The notes beneath the pieces are model-generated. The model saw only the letters and a list, made by a program, of their open reading frames with translations, was not told the origin of the DNA and did not search any database. Both the position numbers and the translations under genes were made by a program. Positions 19,267-26,299 of a DNA stretch of 64,000 nt are shown in pieces (the first letter of the stretch is position 1; every line of letters starts with the position of its first letter). The stretch comes from Desulfobacteraceae bacterium. GTDB taxonomy: Bacteria > Desulfobacterota > DSM-4660 > Desulfatiglandales > Desulfatiglandaceae. Location: the NCBI GenBank assembly GCA_030613055.1, contig JAUWMR010000002.1, forward strand, positions 78,150 to 142,149, written 5' to 3'.

Positions 19267-19282
19267 AGCAAAGGCCATGCCA
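19267..19282 (-). promoter_or_regulatory. Sigma-54 promoter for the sugar operon
   Basis: On the minus strand the sequence TGGCATGGCCTTTGCT matches the -24/-12 consensus TGGCAY-N5-TTGCW, with exactly ten bases between GG and GC. It points to the LegB-type gene, with transcription expected near 19256. The otherwise empty 354-bp gap 19060-19413 contains nothing else I can identify. A palindrome at 19422-19437 lies about 173 bp upstream of the predicted start, where a sigma-54 activator would bind. Confidence 0.7.
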
Positions 19283-19413
19283 CCTTTTTCTGTTTGGAAT
19301 TTATTAATTATTTCAAGGAGATATATTTAAAAGTGCGGGATTGAACCCGGGAGAAAAGACAATTTTTTGACTCTTAAAGGCGAAAATTTGACATATTTCA
19401 TTTGAGTAGAACT

Positions 19414-20328
19414 TCAAGGAATGTCAATATTTTGACACATACCTCTCTTATCTAACGTCTGGTCACAAACATCAGGAATAATATAGTCATCGTCTTCATA
19501 AGGAACTGTGTCTTTAATTTTTATTACTCTGTTAAGTACATCTTCCTCTTTTACCGGTTTATTTTCAGAGGCAGGCAGGTAAATTTTAAAAGAAGTTCCC
19601 TTCGTTTTCTCCGAATAGACATCTATATATCCGTTGTGGGCTTTTATGACACCGTAGACAAAAGACAATCCGAGACCGGTGCCTTTACCCACGTCCTTTG
19701 TTGTGTAAAACGGATCAAATATCCATTCCATGGTCTCTTTGTGCATGCCTATGCCTGTGTCTTTAACGGACAATAGTACATAGTTTCCAGGCTTCGGTTC
19801 GTAAGGTCTGCCGGTCATGTCTTTGTGCGTTACGTTCTCCATCTTTAAAAAAAGATCGCCTCCCCGGGGCATCGCATCCGTGGCATTAATACAGAGGTTA
19901 TGCAGGGCCTGCTCAATTTGATCCCGGTCTGCCAGGATCTCGTGTAAGTTATCAGCAATATCTCTATGAACCCTGATGCCTTTTCCGTTCCCGGCAGGGG
20001 ATTCAAATGCCTTTTCCACCAACTGACCCAGATCAATGGGCTTGAATTCATTTATCCCCTCCCTGGCATATCCTAAGAGCTGGTTGTTCAGTTCAGAGCC
20101 GGATTGAACTAATTTTTCAATAGTTTTTAGCCTTTTATAATGGGGATGCGCAGAGTGAATCTCCAGCGCCATCAAAGAGACGTTTGCCTGAATACCCATA
20201 AGCAGGTTATTGAAGTTATGCGCCATGCCGCCTGCCAATGTGTTAAGGGCCGCCATCTTTCGTTCTTGCCTGATCCTGGCATTGCGTTTTTTTTCCTTGA
20301 AGTCAATGTATGCGGTATTTTCAGCCAT
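19414..20328 (-). CDS. Soluble sensor histidine kinase without sensor or receiver domain
   Basis: Starting at the ATG 20326-20328 (preceded by AAAGGAAAT) the protein is 304 residues. It has a dimerisation/phosphoacceptor segment with NTLAGGMAHNFNNLL (His is the phosphorylation site) and a complete HATPase_c domain: NLCINATDAM (N box), DTGIGM (G1), FDPFYTTK (F box) and GKGTGLGLSFVYG (G2). No transmembrane or PAS segment precedes it, and the about 45-residue tail is not a receiver domain. Kinases of this shape partner sigma-54 activators such as FlrC. The gene has its own sigma-54 promoter, and its 3' end contains an operator-like palindrome. Role in a flagellar cascade is inferred. Confidence 0.88.
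   Translation of the reverse strand: MAENTAYIDFKEKKRNARIRQERKMAALNTLAGGMAHNFNNLLMGIQANVSLMALEIHSAHPHYKRLKTIEKLVQSGSELNNQLLGYAREGINEFKPIDLGQLVEKAFESPAGNGKGIRVHRDIADNLHEILADRDQIEQALHNLCINATDAMPRGGDLFLKMENVTHKDMTGRPYEPKPGNYVLLSVKDTGIGMHKETMEWIFDPFYTTKDVGKGTGLGLSFVYGVIKAHNGYIDVYSEKTKGTSFKIYLPASENKPVKEEDVLNRVIKIKDTVPYEDDDYIIPDVCDQTLDKRGMCQNIDIP
19422..19437. promoter_or_regulatory. Candidate activator-binding palindrome (TGTCA-N6-TGACA), copy 1
   Basis: TGTCAATATTTTGACA is a perfect inverted repeat. A 17-bp stretch here matches the site at 25869-25885 at 15 of 17 positions. It overlaps the last codons of the histidine kinase gene (encoding C-Q-N-I-D-I-P) and lies upstream of the sigma-54 promoter at 19267-19282. 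This spacing fits an upstream activating sequence for an enhancer-binding protein, but the regulator is not in the window. Confidence 0.5.
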
Positions 20329-20384
20329 ATTGGATTTCCTTTGTACTGTAATAAAAACATAAAACTTCAATATTCAGTAAATTC

Positions 20385-20400
20385 TGCAGGAATTATGCCA
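20385..20400 (-). promoter_or_regulatory. Sigma-54 promoter for the histidine kinase gene
   Basis: The minus-strand sequence TGGCATAATTCCTGCA has the GG-N10-GC spacing of sigma-54 promoters; the -12 box is CTGCA instead of TTGCA. Transcription would start near 20374, about 45 bases before the kinase ATG. Confidence 0.55.
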
Positions 20401-20433
20401 TTTGTGGGATTTAATCTCTTTTCGGGTCTAATT

Positions 20434-20453
20434 CCCCGCAGCTTGCTGCGGGG
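20434..20453. repeat. Perfect hairpin CCCCGCAGC-TT-GCTGCGGGG
   Basis: A 9-bp perfect inverted repeat with a 2-base centre in the gap between the divergent kinase and 361-aa genes. It lacks a T-run, so it is more likely an interspersed palindromic repeat (REP-like) than a terminator. Nothing else besides the two sigma-54 promoters is seen between 20401 and 20761. Confidence 0.5.
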
Positions 20454-20683
20454 TAATTCATTAATGTTATTCATGTTGTTTATGCAACAGTAGGGTCTAT
20501 AGAGGTGCTATTGCTGTTGCTGAGAGAAACTGAAAATTTGAAACTTGAAACTGGATGATCATATATGAAACAGGAAAAAATTTCCTACTTTGGTAAGAAA
20601 ATGCCGGTATCCGGATAAAGATCTGGCAGGATAACTTATTGCATCAATTAGATAATCAGAAAGGAAAGAGAAACAATAAGGCA

Positions 20684-20699
20684 TGGCATTGGTCTTGCA
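20684..20699 (+). promoter_or_regulatory. Sigma-54 promoter for the 361-aa protein gene
   Basis: TGGCATTGGTCTTGCA is an almost perfect -24/-12 element: TGGCAT, five bases, TTGCA, with GG-N10-GC spacing. Transcription would start near 20710, about 50 bases before the ATG at 20762. No TGTCA-N6-TGACA site was found upstream of this one. Confidence 0.7.
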
Positions 20700-20761
20700 A
20701 ATATATGTGGAGAGCATTTTTGTAATAAAGGACAAAGGACCCTTTTTGTGTCCCTGATAAT

Positions 20762-21847
20762 ATGATGGAATTCCAATACATAACACCTATGAGCCCCGCC
20801 AGAAACACTTGTCCGGGCTTGTGTAAAACATATCAAGAAAACGATATAAGTTTTCAATCCATGCTCGATAGGGAGCCCATTACCTACTTCGATCACGGGA
20901 CAGGAGTAAGTCCCGCTGTCAGATCATTTGAACCTGCCATCGTGCAGGAAATGACATTCAATAGCGCGCCAAAAGCAGAAGCATTTGCCGCCTATCAAAA
21001 ACAGCTAAGCCAAACAGCTCAGGTCGATGATTGGGAGAAATACAAAGACGACCAACTTCTCAGCAATCCCGGAGGAGATCATTACTATCTGGACGAAAAG
21101 AAAGTAGTCTCCAACCCTGAGGATCAGAAATCCTTCTGGGGCCGGATAAAAAAGGATCTTTCAGACGCTTTCAGCAATGTAAAGAACTTTTTCAAAAACC
21201 TCTTTTTCGGCGCAACGAAATTATACAGGGATGAAAACAACCAGATCCAGGAGGCTAAGCAAAGAGGACTTATTGGTTCAGTTGTTGATTTCTTTAAGGA
21301 TTTGGGGAGTGCCTTGAGTTTTGGCGCATGGCGCCCGGATGGCGAGGAGGAGCCCCAGGGAGTTGTTAAAAGGATAGGATTCTTTTTTTCTAAGATGAAG
21401 GAAGCTATATTTGGGGACCTCGTCCAGGGGGTGTCAGGAAGTGTTATACACATGGGAGAGGATCTTTTACTTGCGGGTTGGAATCTTTTGGAAGTGGTGC
21501 CGGATGCTACTATTGGAAATTTTGAGGCCGGCAGGAAATTGACCACAGTCATTTTTGACAACGGGCAGGTGGCAATAGACTACCTGACGGACATTTTGCC
21601 CACGGGTGAGGCATGGCTCAGGGTACATGCATTCGACCTTAAGGATTTGAGTGCCCCCATATTATATAATATCAAGATGCCCGAGCATTATAAGAAAGAT
21701 GTCAGATGGCAGCATGTGAGAAATACCCCGTTTAGAAAAACCATAGAGACTATTGGTTCACTTTTGGCTGATGTTTTTGTGTTCAAGCTCTTTGGTGAAT
21801 CAACAAGCTTGAGTCAAGAACGTCATGAAAGAAATTACAATAATTAA
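20762..21847 (+). CDS. Unrecognised 361-aa protein under sigma-54 control
   Basis: I do not recognise a family. The N-terminal about 110 residues look disordered. Residues about 120-215 hold repeated Phe/Lys-rich amphipathic helices (FWGRIKKDLSDAF, VKNFFKNLFFGA, VVDFFKDLGSALSFGAW, IGFFFSKMKEAIFGD), followed by a more globular C-terminal part. No signal peptide or clear transmembrane segment is seen. The start is uncertain: there is a double ATG at 20762 and 20765 and another at 20789, all without a strong ribosome-binding site. A sigma-54 promoter 60 bp upstream suggests coordinated expression with the kinase and sugar operon. A membrane-surface or envelope role is a guess. Confidence 0.6.
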   Translation: MMEFQYITPMSPARNTCPGLCKTYQENDISFQSMLDREPITYFDHGTGVSPAVRSFEPAIVQEMTFNSAPKAEAFAAYQKQLSQTAQVDDWEKYKDDQLLSNPGGDHYYLDEKKVVSNPEDQKSFWGRIKKDLSDAFSNVKNFFKNLFFGATKLYRDENNQIQEAKQRGLIGSVVDFFKDLGSALSFGAWRPDGEEEPQGVVKRIGFFFSKMKEAIFGDLVQGVSGSVIHMGEDLLLAGWNLLEVVPDATIGNFEAGRKLTTVIFDNGQVAIDYLTDILPTGEAWLRVHAFDLKDLSAPILYNIKMPEHYKKDVRWQHVRNTPFRKTIETIGSLLADVFVFKLFGESTSLSQERHERNYNN

Positions 21848-21918
21848 CCTCCGGCTGGAGCTTGACTCGAATAACAAATAGCAAAAAAACCAACCGCCTT
21901 TTGTCATAGTATCCCCTT

Positions 21919-22035
21919 TACCTCCCATAAGAGCTAAGTTATTTTGTAAATATTCTCAGGTTGTATTTATGCCGTACGGGGGTGTTTTAAAAGATGTTCG
22001 ATGTTCATTTTTTCAGTACCTCCCATAAGAGCTAA
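21919..22035. repeat. 19-bp direct repeat pair
   Basis: TACCTCCCATAAGAGCTAA occurs at 21919-21937 and again at 22017-22035, 98 bp apart, in the 459-bp gap between two plus-strand genes. No coding frame covers them. The function is unknown; they could be regulator sites or leftovers of a small mobile element. Confidence 0.6.
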
Positions 22036-22049
22036 TCTAAAGATTTCCA

Positions 22050-22080
22050 CCCCAAATGAGCATTTTTTGCTCAATTGGGG
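22050..22080. terminator. Hairpin, possible terminator or REP-type palindrome
   Basis: A 13-bp stem (12 pairs matching) runs from CCCCAAATGAGCA to TGCTCAATTGGGG around a 5-T loop. There is no downstream T-run, so termination for the 20762-21847 gene is only possible, not certain. Confidence 0.4.
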
Positions 22081-22152
22081 CGTTACCAAAATCACGTCTT
22101 GTGTGCATGAGCTTTTTCTGCGTGTTATCAAACAGAAAAACAAGGCAGGATC

Positions 22153-22179
22153 TCAAGTTTTATTACAAAAGGCCGATAT
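22153..22179 (+). promoter_or_regulatory. Sigma-28 (FliA-type) promoter
   Basis: TCAAGTTT, an 11-base spacer and GCCGATAT match the enterobacterial flagellar consensus TAAAGTTT-N11-GCCGATAA at 7 of 8 positions in each box and exactly in spacing. It lies 128 bp upstream of the ATG at 22307 on the same strand. Confidence 0.6.
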
Positions 22180-22306
22180 GAATATCATAGGTTCCAGGTG
22201 AAAAACAGACCTTAATCACACAGTAAGCGTGTTTGCCATATCTAAAACCTGTCAGGAAATCTTATGATAACTAACCCAATGCAGGCCAGGCCAGAGGAGA
22301 AAATTT

Positions 22307-22633
22307 ATGTCACACATTAAGCAGCAGATCAGCGAATGGTTTAATGTAGACCGAGACTGCCTGAACGAAATTGAGATTGAGGATGTTGAATTCGCAGAAT
22401 TTGCACAGCAAAATATTAACAGGGCAGTAGCCCAAATGTTGTCTTTTGATAGTAACATAAACCCAAGCGGTGGGCAATCCGTGCCCAGGACAGGGGGAGG
22501 TATCCCCTGCAAAGGTTTCTGGGTGGAAGATTCAAAAGATTTGATTCTGTACGTATTGAATGGGAATCAATCGAGAGCAATTGTGGTGCCACAGAACGGG
22601 TGGATGATCAAGGATGATATTACGTTTAATTAG
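22307..22633 (+). CDS. Unrecognised 108-aa protein with sigma-28-type promoter
   Basis: A soluble acidic protein with no signal peptide and no membrane segment. The first about 45 residues are helical and acid-rich (EIEIEDVEFAEFAQQNINRAV); the rest contains a Gly/Pro-rich linker and beta-like strands (LILYVLNGNQSRAIVVPQNGW). The ATG at 22307 is preceded by AGGAGAAAATTT, a good ribosome-binding site. The near-consensus FliA promoter upstream and two strong hairpins downstream make it a well-bounded single-gene unit. By regulation it may be a late flagellar or chemotaxis-related protein, but no family is recognised. Confidence 0.65.
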   Translation: MSHIKQQISEWFNVDRDCLNEIEIEDVEFAEFAQQNINRAVAQMLSFDSNINPSGGQSVPRTGGGIPCKGFWVEDSKDLILYVLNGNQSRAIVVPQNGWMIKDDITFN

Positions 22634-22690
22634 GCACAGCTAAGAATTCAGGCTGGCCTTTAAGCAATCCGCATATTGAAATGATGCTCA

Positions 22691-22720
22691 GCCCCCCTGC
22701 CTGCGGCAGGCGGGCTTTTA
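22691..22720 (+). terminator. GC-rich hairpin with T-run after the 108-aa gene
   Basis: The stem CCTGCC-TGC-GGCAGG is nested in CCC...GGG and followed by CTTTTA, a plausible rho-independent terminator 58 bp after the stop codon. Confidence 0.6.
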
Positions 22721-22748
22721 TAACTAAATTGGAGAAAAACCGACAAAA

Positions 22749-22782
22749 AAAGACCCATGGATCGAATAATCCATGGGTCTTT
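22749..22782. terminator. Perfect 14-bp hairpin, bidirectional terminator
   Basis: AAAGACCCATGGAT and ATCCATGGGTCTTT form a perfect 14-bp stem with a 6-base loop. An A-run on the left and a short T-run on the right would allow termination in both directions. Confidence 0.65.
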
Positions 22783-22869
22783 ACGTTTGGTTTGAAATGT
22801 ACAATCCTACGAGGGTCGAAAATCGATTTCTGGCTTATGGTTGACTGCTCAACAGGGCTGTCTTCTTAA

Positions 22870-23049
22870 TGCTTTCAGAGATGCCGTTTTTTTCAGCAAA
22901 AAATCCTTCCTGTTTTACCAGGAGAAATCCCGCGGAAAAGATACGCGAACATCCGAGAAGCATGTTTAAGTGCCACCACAGACTCCCTTTTTTTAGGTAT
23001 AACCGCCGGAGGCTTTTTTGCCATCACATGGTTTATTGTTATCTGTTGA
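22870..23049 (+). pseudogene. Possible decayed coding fragment in a gene-poor stretch
   Basis: The 484-bp gap 22783-23266 holds no convincing intact gene. One frame is open from 22870 to the TGA at 23047-23049 and ends with a protein-like hydrophobic stretch (TDSLFLGITAGGFFAITWF), but no start codon is present. It may be the 3' remnant of a membrane-protein gene; it could also be chance. Confidence 0.2.
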
Positions 23050-23266
23050 AGTTGGGAGGCACTAAACAGGCGCTATTTAAAAATTTTCAAAGATCCTGAT
23101 CCTGACATGCAGCTTTAAGCATTTACTAATGATTAATGCAAAAGCCCTGCCATTTATTCCGGCCAAAGCCGCGTACACGATTTTATTTTCATAGGTATTA
23201 TCGGCAGGAAATGGAAATTACTTGAGTATTTTTTTTAGTAATTCCCGATATCTTAATAATCTCCCG

Positions 23267-24079
23267 TCAGGCCATCTGTTCTGAAAGTCTGAGCACCCTG
23301 TCCACAAATGAGGCCGTCTCTCGATACGGGGGGATACCCTTATGATGCCTTACTGAACCGGGTCCTGCATTATAGGCGGCTAAGGCCAGTTGAACATCAT
23401 CTCCAAAAAGATCTAACATTTTCCTCAGATACAGGGTTCCTCCCTCAATATTCTGGTCAATATCAAAAGGGTTTTTTACACCGAGGTATTTTGCAGTTTT
23501 TGGCATAAGTTGCATCAACCCCTGTGCTCCAGCGGGAGATACCGCCCTTACCCGGAAGTTCGACTCCGTTTTGACGATCGCCCTTATAAGATTAGGCTCT
23601 ATACCGTATTTAGAAGAGGCTTTTTTTATGCTTTGTTCAATTTTTTGATGTATGGAGATATTAACAGGCTCGCTTAAAGAATTTTTGTCAGGATTATGGA
23701 TACTTTGAGAGCCTTCGGTTTGATAAGTTGTAGCCGGTGTTATGTTTTTAAAAGGAACCGTGTATCTTGATGACCTGTAAGTACCGAAAGATTGGTCCAG
23801 ATGTATCGTTTTGACCTTGCGTGAAGGCGAGGAATTATTGATTGTTCCAGGAAATTTAACATGGACAGGATTTGCCAGGTAATCGGAAATCTTCAACCCC
23901 GTGGATTTATTCTTTTCCATTTTCCCCCGTGCTATTCTACAGGACGAAAGAATTCCCTCAAACTTTTTAGATGGCGATAATGCCGTCCTTCTGTCTGAAT
24001 TTGGATTCCTGGTCCCGAAAAGGCTGGATCCCAGTCTTTTGAGATAATCTTCTATTCCGGAAAAAAAACCATGTTCCAT
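23267..24079 (-). CDS. Lytic transglycosylase (SLT domain)
   Basis: The C-terminal about 115 residues are a standard soluble lytic transglycosylase domain: IRAIVKTESNFRVRAVSP with the catalytic Glu, GAQGLMQLMPKTAKYLGV, and ALAAYNAGPGSVRHH. These enzymes cleave peptidoglycan. The N-terminal about 150 residues are Ser/Pro/Lys-rich and low in complexity, with no recognisable signal peptide, which is odd for an enzyme acting in the periplasm. Export by another route, such as the flagellar rod pathway, is possible. It is downstream of the 158-aa gene on the same strand but separated by an IS66-like mini-element that begins 13 bp before its ATG, so its native promoter may have been displaced. Confidence 0.88.
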   Translation of the reverse strand: MEHGFFSGIEDYLKRLGSSLFGTRNPNSDRRTALSPSKKFEGILSSCRIARGKMEKNKSTGLKISDYLANPVHVKFPGTINNSSPSRKVKTIHLDQSFGTYRSSRYTVPFKNITPATTYQTEGSQSIHNPDKNSLSEPVNISIHQKIEQSIKKASSKYGIEPNLIRAIVKTESNFRVRAVSPAGAQGLMQLMPKTAKYLGVKNPFDIDQNIEGGTLYLRKMLDLFGDDVQLALAAYNAGPGSVRHHKGIPPYRETASFVDRVLRLSEQMA

Positions 24080-24092
24080 TATTTCTCCATTT

Positions 24093-24418
24093 GTAACATT
24101 TTAGCTCTTTGAAAAAATCGATCATGGATTATAGGGTCGTGGGGATCTCATTTTTAAAAACCGCAAATGCTTACATCATTACATGGCACGGCAGTTCGGC
24201 CTTTCAATTCAAGCAAAGGACAGCCCCCTACGGGAATCTTCATAATTAAGACCGCCATCCCTGCCTGTCGGAGCGTAGCGTAGATCCCGCTATCGGGGCT
24301 CGAAGCCCATGGTCAAAGCCCAGGGGGCGTGTTGCTGGCATCAGGTGAATTTGTGATGCGGCTTTTAAAAAAGAGATCCCCATGTCCCGCTCCTGTTTTC
24401 AAAGTGATAAACTATTAC
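24093..24418. mobile_element. IS66-like non-autonomous element (MITE), copy 1
   Basis: This 326-bp intergenic block is homologous to 63022-63348 over its full length. Its ends are inverted: GTAACATTTTAGCTCTTTG on the left against GTAATAGTTTATCACTTTG on the reverse complement of the right. A second, better conserved inverted pair lies inside (GGGGATCTC...AAACCGCA against TGCGGCTTTT...GAGATCCCC). It encodes nothing. No clear target duplication remains here. Terminal GTAA and the 8-bp duplication of copy 2 are IS66-family features. Confidence 0.75.
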
Positions 24419-24453
24419 CCAATTTTAATTTTTAGGGAGAGTATCGGTCCTTT

Positions 24454-24930
24454 TCACTCATGATCGGGAAGATAGTCATCCCTTGTAAACTTAATTATCT
24501 CAAGTGAAGAGATGATAAGGGCCTGATTAAGGATATCCTTTAGCCCGTCTCCATCAGGAAGGGAGTTGAGCACAGGAACCAGGCTTTCTCTTTCCTCTTT
24601 CATTTTATTAACCAGGGGATAGATGTCTTTTATGTCAACCTGTGTATTTTCCAGGTCCTGGCGGTATTTTGACATGATATCTAAAAAACTATCTACCCGG
24701 CTAATTATGAGGGCCTTCTCATCCGGGGCGAGGATATTGGGCCGTATTTCAGGCACGACATTTATTGTCCATGTCTTTTGCGTTGTATGGTCTAACCCTG
24801 AATGGGATTCAATACTTTCTTTGAAGATAGTCCCGAATTCCTTATCCACGGGATTTTTGTTATTCACATCTTTTTGTGGACTTACATAACTTATTATTTC
24901 GTTGCCTGGGTCTATTTTCATCTTTTTCAC
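24454..24930 (-). CDS. Unrecognised 158-aa helical protein
   Basis: An acidic, mostly helical cytoplasmic protein without signal peptide or membrane segment. The first about 60 residues look flexible. The rest (VDSFLDIMSKYRQDLENTQ..., LVNKMKEERESLVPVLNSL) looks like a helical bundle or coiled coil of chaperone-like size. The ATG at 24928-24930 is preceded by an AAAGGTG-type site on the minus strand. Its setting between a DUF3135-like gene and a lytic transglycosylase suggests an envelope or flagellar accessory role, but I cannot assign a family. Confidence 0.6.
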   Translation of the reverse strand: MKKMKIDPGNEIISYVSPQKDVNNKNPVDKEFGTIFKESIESHSGLDHTTQKTWTINVVPEIRPNILAPDEKALIISRVDSFLDIMSKYRQDLENTQVDIKDIYPLVNKMKEERESLVPVLNSLPDGDGLKDILNQALIISSLEIIKFTRDDYLPDHE

Positions 24931-25005
24931 CTTTTATGATATGGATTTTTTAAAACGGCTGTAAAACCTCTTTTGTAATATCTCAATATTTAGGGGTATC
25001 ACTCG

Positions 25006-25103
25006 TGGATTCCCGCCGTAGTTTATTCCCGCCCCATAGGGACGGGAGCTCGGAATGACGTTGTGAGATAAGTGCCTGTCATTCCCGCGAAAGCGGGAAT
25101 CCA
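25006..25103. repeat. Interspersed palindromic repeat (TGGATTCCCGC / GCGGGAATCCA)
   Basis: A perfect 11-bp inverted repeat about 75 bp apart encloses a second hairpin (CCCGCCCCATAGGGACGGGAG region). Similar pieces occur at 49560-49605 and inside 58932-59075. The remainder of the 448-bp gap 24931-25378 shows no gene; short frames through it are translations of the repeat. Confidence 0.6.
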
Positions 25104-25378
25104 GTAGGTTAGTATGCAAAGGCACTTACCCCGATTTATTGAGCAGATACCCTATTTTTGTGTATTGAAAGGCGTGAACCTGATTAATAATTCATGCAAG
25201 AATCGTGCAATATTGTGGTATTTTAATTTCGATAGAGATTCTGAATGGTTAACTTGATACCCTCAAAAAACAGGGTTTTTGTGTGTGATGGAGACAGGAA
25301 AAAAATTCCCTTTTGGGGAGCAGGGCAGGCGGGGTGTTCATATTTGAAAGGATGCCCGGAGGGGCAGAAAACAGATAT

Positions 25379-25747
25379 TCACGCAGGATTTTCATCCACT
25401 CGAAATTGCGATCCCCTCCGGTTTCCGTTTAGGACAAGATTAAGTTGTTGTATGGCAGGATTCCAGGTCTCGTAAAAATGGCTCCAGAAAAAGGTCTGAG
25501 CCAGGACAAACCGGTTGTGTTCTGAGCCGGCATGTCTCATTTTTTTGTCCCAGGAATGCTGGGAAGCCTGAAGTTTATCCCTCATCTTATCATCTTCTAT
25601 ACTATCTAAAAATTCATCAATGGTCCTTTTCCGCTCACGTTCAAAGGCCAGCCTGTCATTAACGAACAACTCATGAAGCCGGGCATGCCTGTCCAATGCC
25701 TCTTTTTCCCTTTTCTCTTTTTCTGCTCGCCACTTCAGCCTGTCCAT
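25379..25747 (-). CDS. DUF3135-like protein
   Basis: A 122-residue, highly charged helical protein. The block LFVNDRLAFERERKRTIDEFLDS followed by KMRDKLQASQHSWDKKMRHAG and a hydrophobic ending fits the pattern of the DUF3135 family (DPEAFERLRxELIEEFI...LRGLQFxIDMERRRA) as I recall it. The function of that family is unknown. The ATG at 25745-25747 is preceded by GGAGAAGTT. It is on the same strand as the 158-aa gene, about 450 bp upstream of it. Confidence 0.6.
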   Translation of the reverse strand: MDRLKWRAEKEKREKEALDRHARLHELFVNDRLAFERERKRTIDEFLDSIEDDKMRDKLQASQHSWDKKMRHAGSEHNRFVLAQTFFWSHFYETWNPAIQQLNLVLNGNRRGSQFRVDENPA

Positions 25748-25867
25748 AACTTCTCCATATTAAAAAATGAAAGTCGCTTCGGGGTTGTGCAATAAAATAA
25801 GAATAGCATTTGTGGAGAGTAAGATCAAGAAGAAACAAATATGAACCTACAGGAAATTATCAAAATG

Positions 25868-25885
25868 GTGTCATTCTTTTGACAC
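25868..25885. promoter_or_regulatory. Candidate activator-binding palindrome (TGTCA-N6-TGACA), copy 2
   Basis: GTGTCATTCTTTTGACAC is a perfect 6-bp inverted repeat with a 6-base centre. It matches the site at 19422-19437 closely and lies about 113 bp upstream of the start predicted for the sigma-54 promoter at 25964-25979, a typical enhancer position. Confidence 0.55.
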
Positions 25886-25963
25886 GTTATGGGATTTCCT
25901 GTCATGAACGGGCGCGTTTTATAAATACCTGGAATACAAAATGATCTCTGAAAGGCAGGCATA

Positions 25964-25979
25964 TGGCAGGAATCTTGCT
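25964..25979 (+). promoter_or_regulatory. Sigma-54 promoter for the small gene at 26063
   Basis: TGGCAGGAATCTTGCT gives TGGCAG, five bases, TTGCT with GG-N10-GC spacing. Transcription would begin near 25990. The 315-bp gap 25748-26062 otherwise contains only the palindrome at 25868-25885. Confidence 0.65.
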
Positions 25980-26062
25980 TACTTTTCAACATAAAGGGTA
26001 TTTCAGAATTTATGTATGATTATTTTAAGCATAAAACGGTCATCATGAAAAAAGGGGTCATT

Positions 26063-26299
26063 ATGACGGATCTTACTCTTAATGAATATCAGGGCGTGCC
26101 TGAAGATGAGCTAAAGGCAATTCTCAGGGAAGAGAGGCAAAAAATGTTTGGCGTTGATCATGTTGAAATCATAGAGCCTGGCCTTGAAAGTGATGCCTTG
26201 TGTTGTGAATTGCCACATGTTACATGGATAGAATCCGGCATAAAATGTCTGAATAAAATGTTATGGAAAAAGAAGATTAGGGAGGCCCGGGCAGGATAA
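26063..26299 (+). CDS. Unrecognised 78-aa protein under sigma-54 control
   Basis: The ATG at 26063 is chosen because AAAAAAGGGG lies 5-6 bases upstream; in-frame ATGs at 26012 and 26045 would add 17 or 6 residues. The product starts MTDLTLNEYQGVPEDELK, is acidic and helical in its first half (AILREERQKMFGVDHVEI), and has a cysteine pair (ALCCELPHV) and a basic end. No family is recognised. It has its own sigma-54 promoter and upstream palindrome, so it belongs to the same predicted regulon as the sugar operon. Its 3' end is antisense to the C-terminal part of the gene at 26158-26658. Confidence 0.6.
   Translation: MTDLTLNEYQGVPEDELKAILREERQKMFGVDHVEIIEPGLESDALCCELPHVTWIESGIKCLNKMLWKKKIREARAG

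Noticed and set aside
22869-23099. 76-codon plus-strand frame MLSEMPFF...
   Set aside because: Composition is basic and unlike a folded protein, and a different register of the same DNA gives a more protein-like sequence; neither is well supported.
23198-23224. Minus-strand sigma-28 promoter (GCCGATAA)
   Set aside because: The -10 word is perfect, but the region 11 bases upstream matches the -35 poorly and no minus-strand gene follows before 22633.
24142-24170. Sigma-54 promoter inside the MITE (TGGCACGGCAGTTCGG)
   Set aside because: The word lies slightly further right (about 24183) and the -12 element is CG instead of GC; both MITE copies carry it, so it reflects the repeat.
24934-25125. 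Short minus-strand frame reading LDSRFRGNDRH
   Set aside because: This is the well-known false translation of GGATTCCCGC-type intergenic repeats; the frame coincides with the palindromic repeat at 25006-25103.
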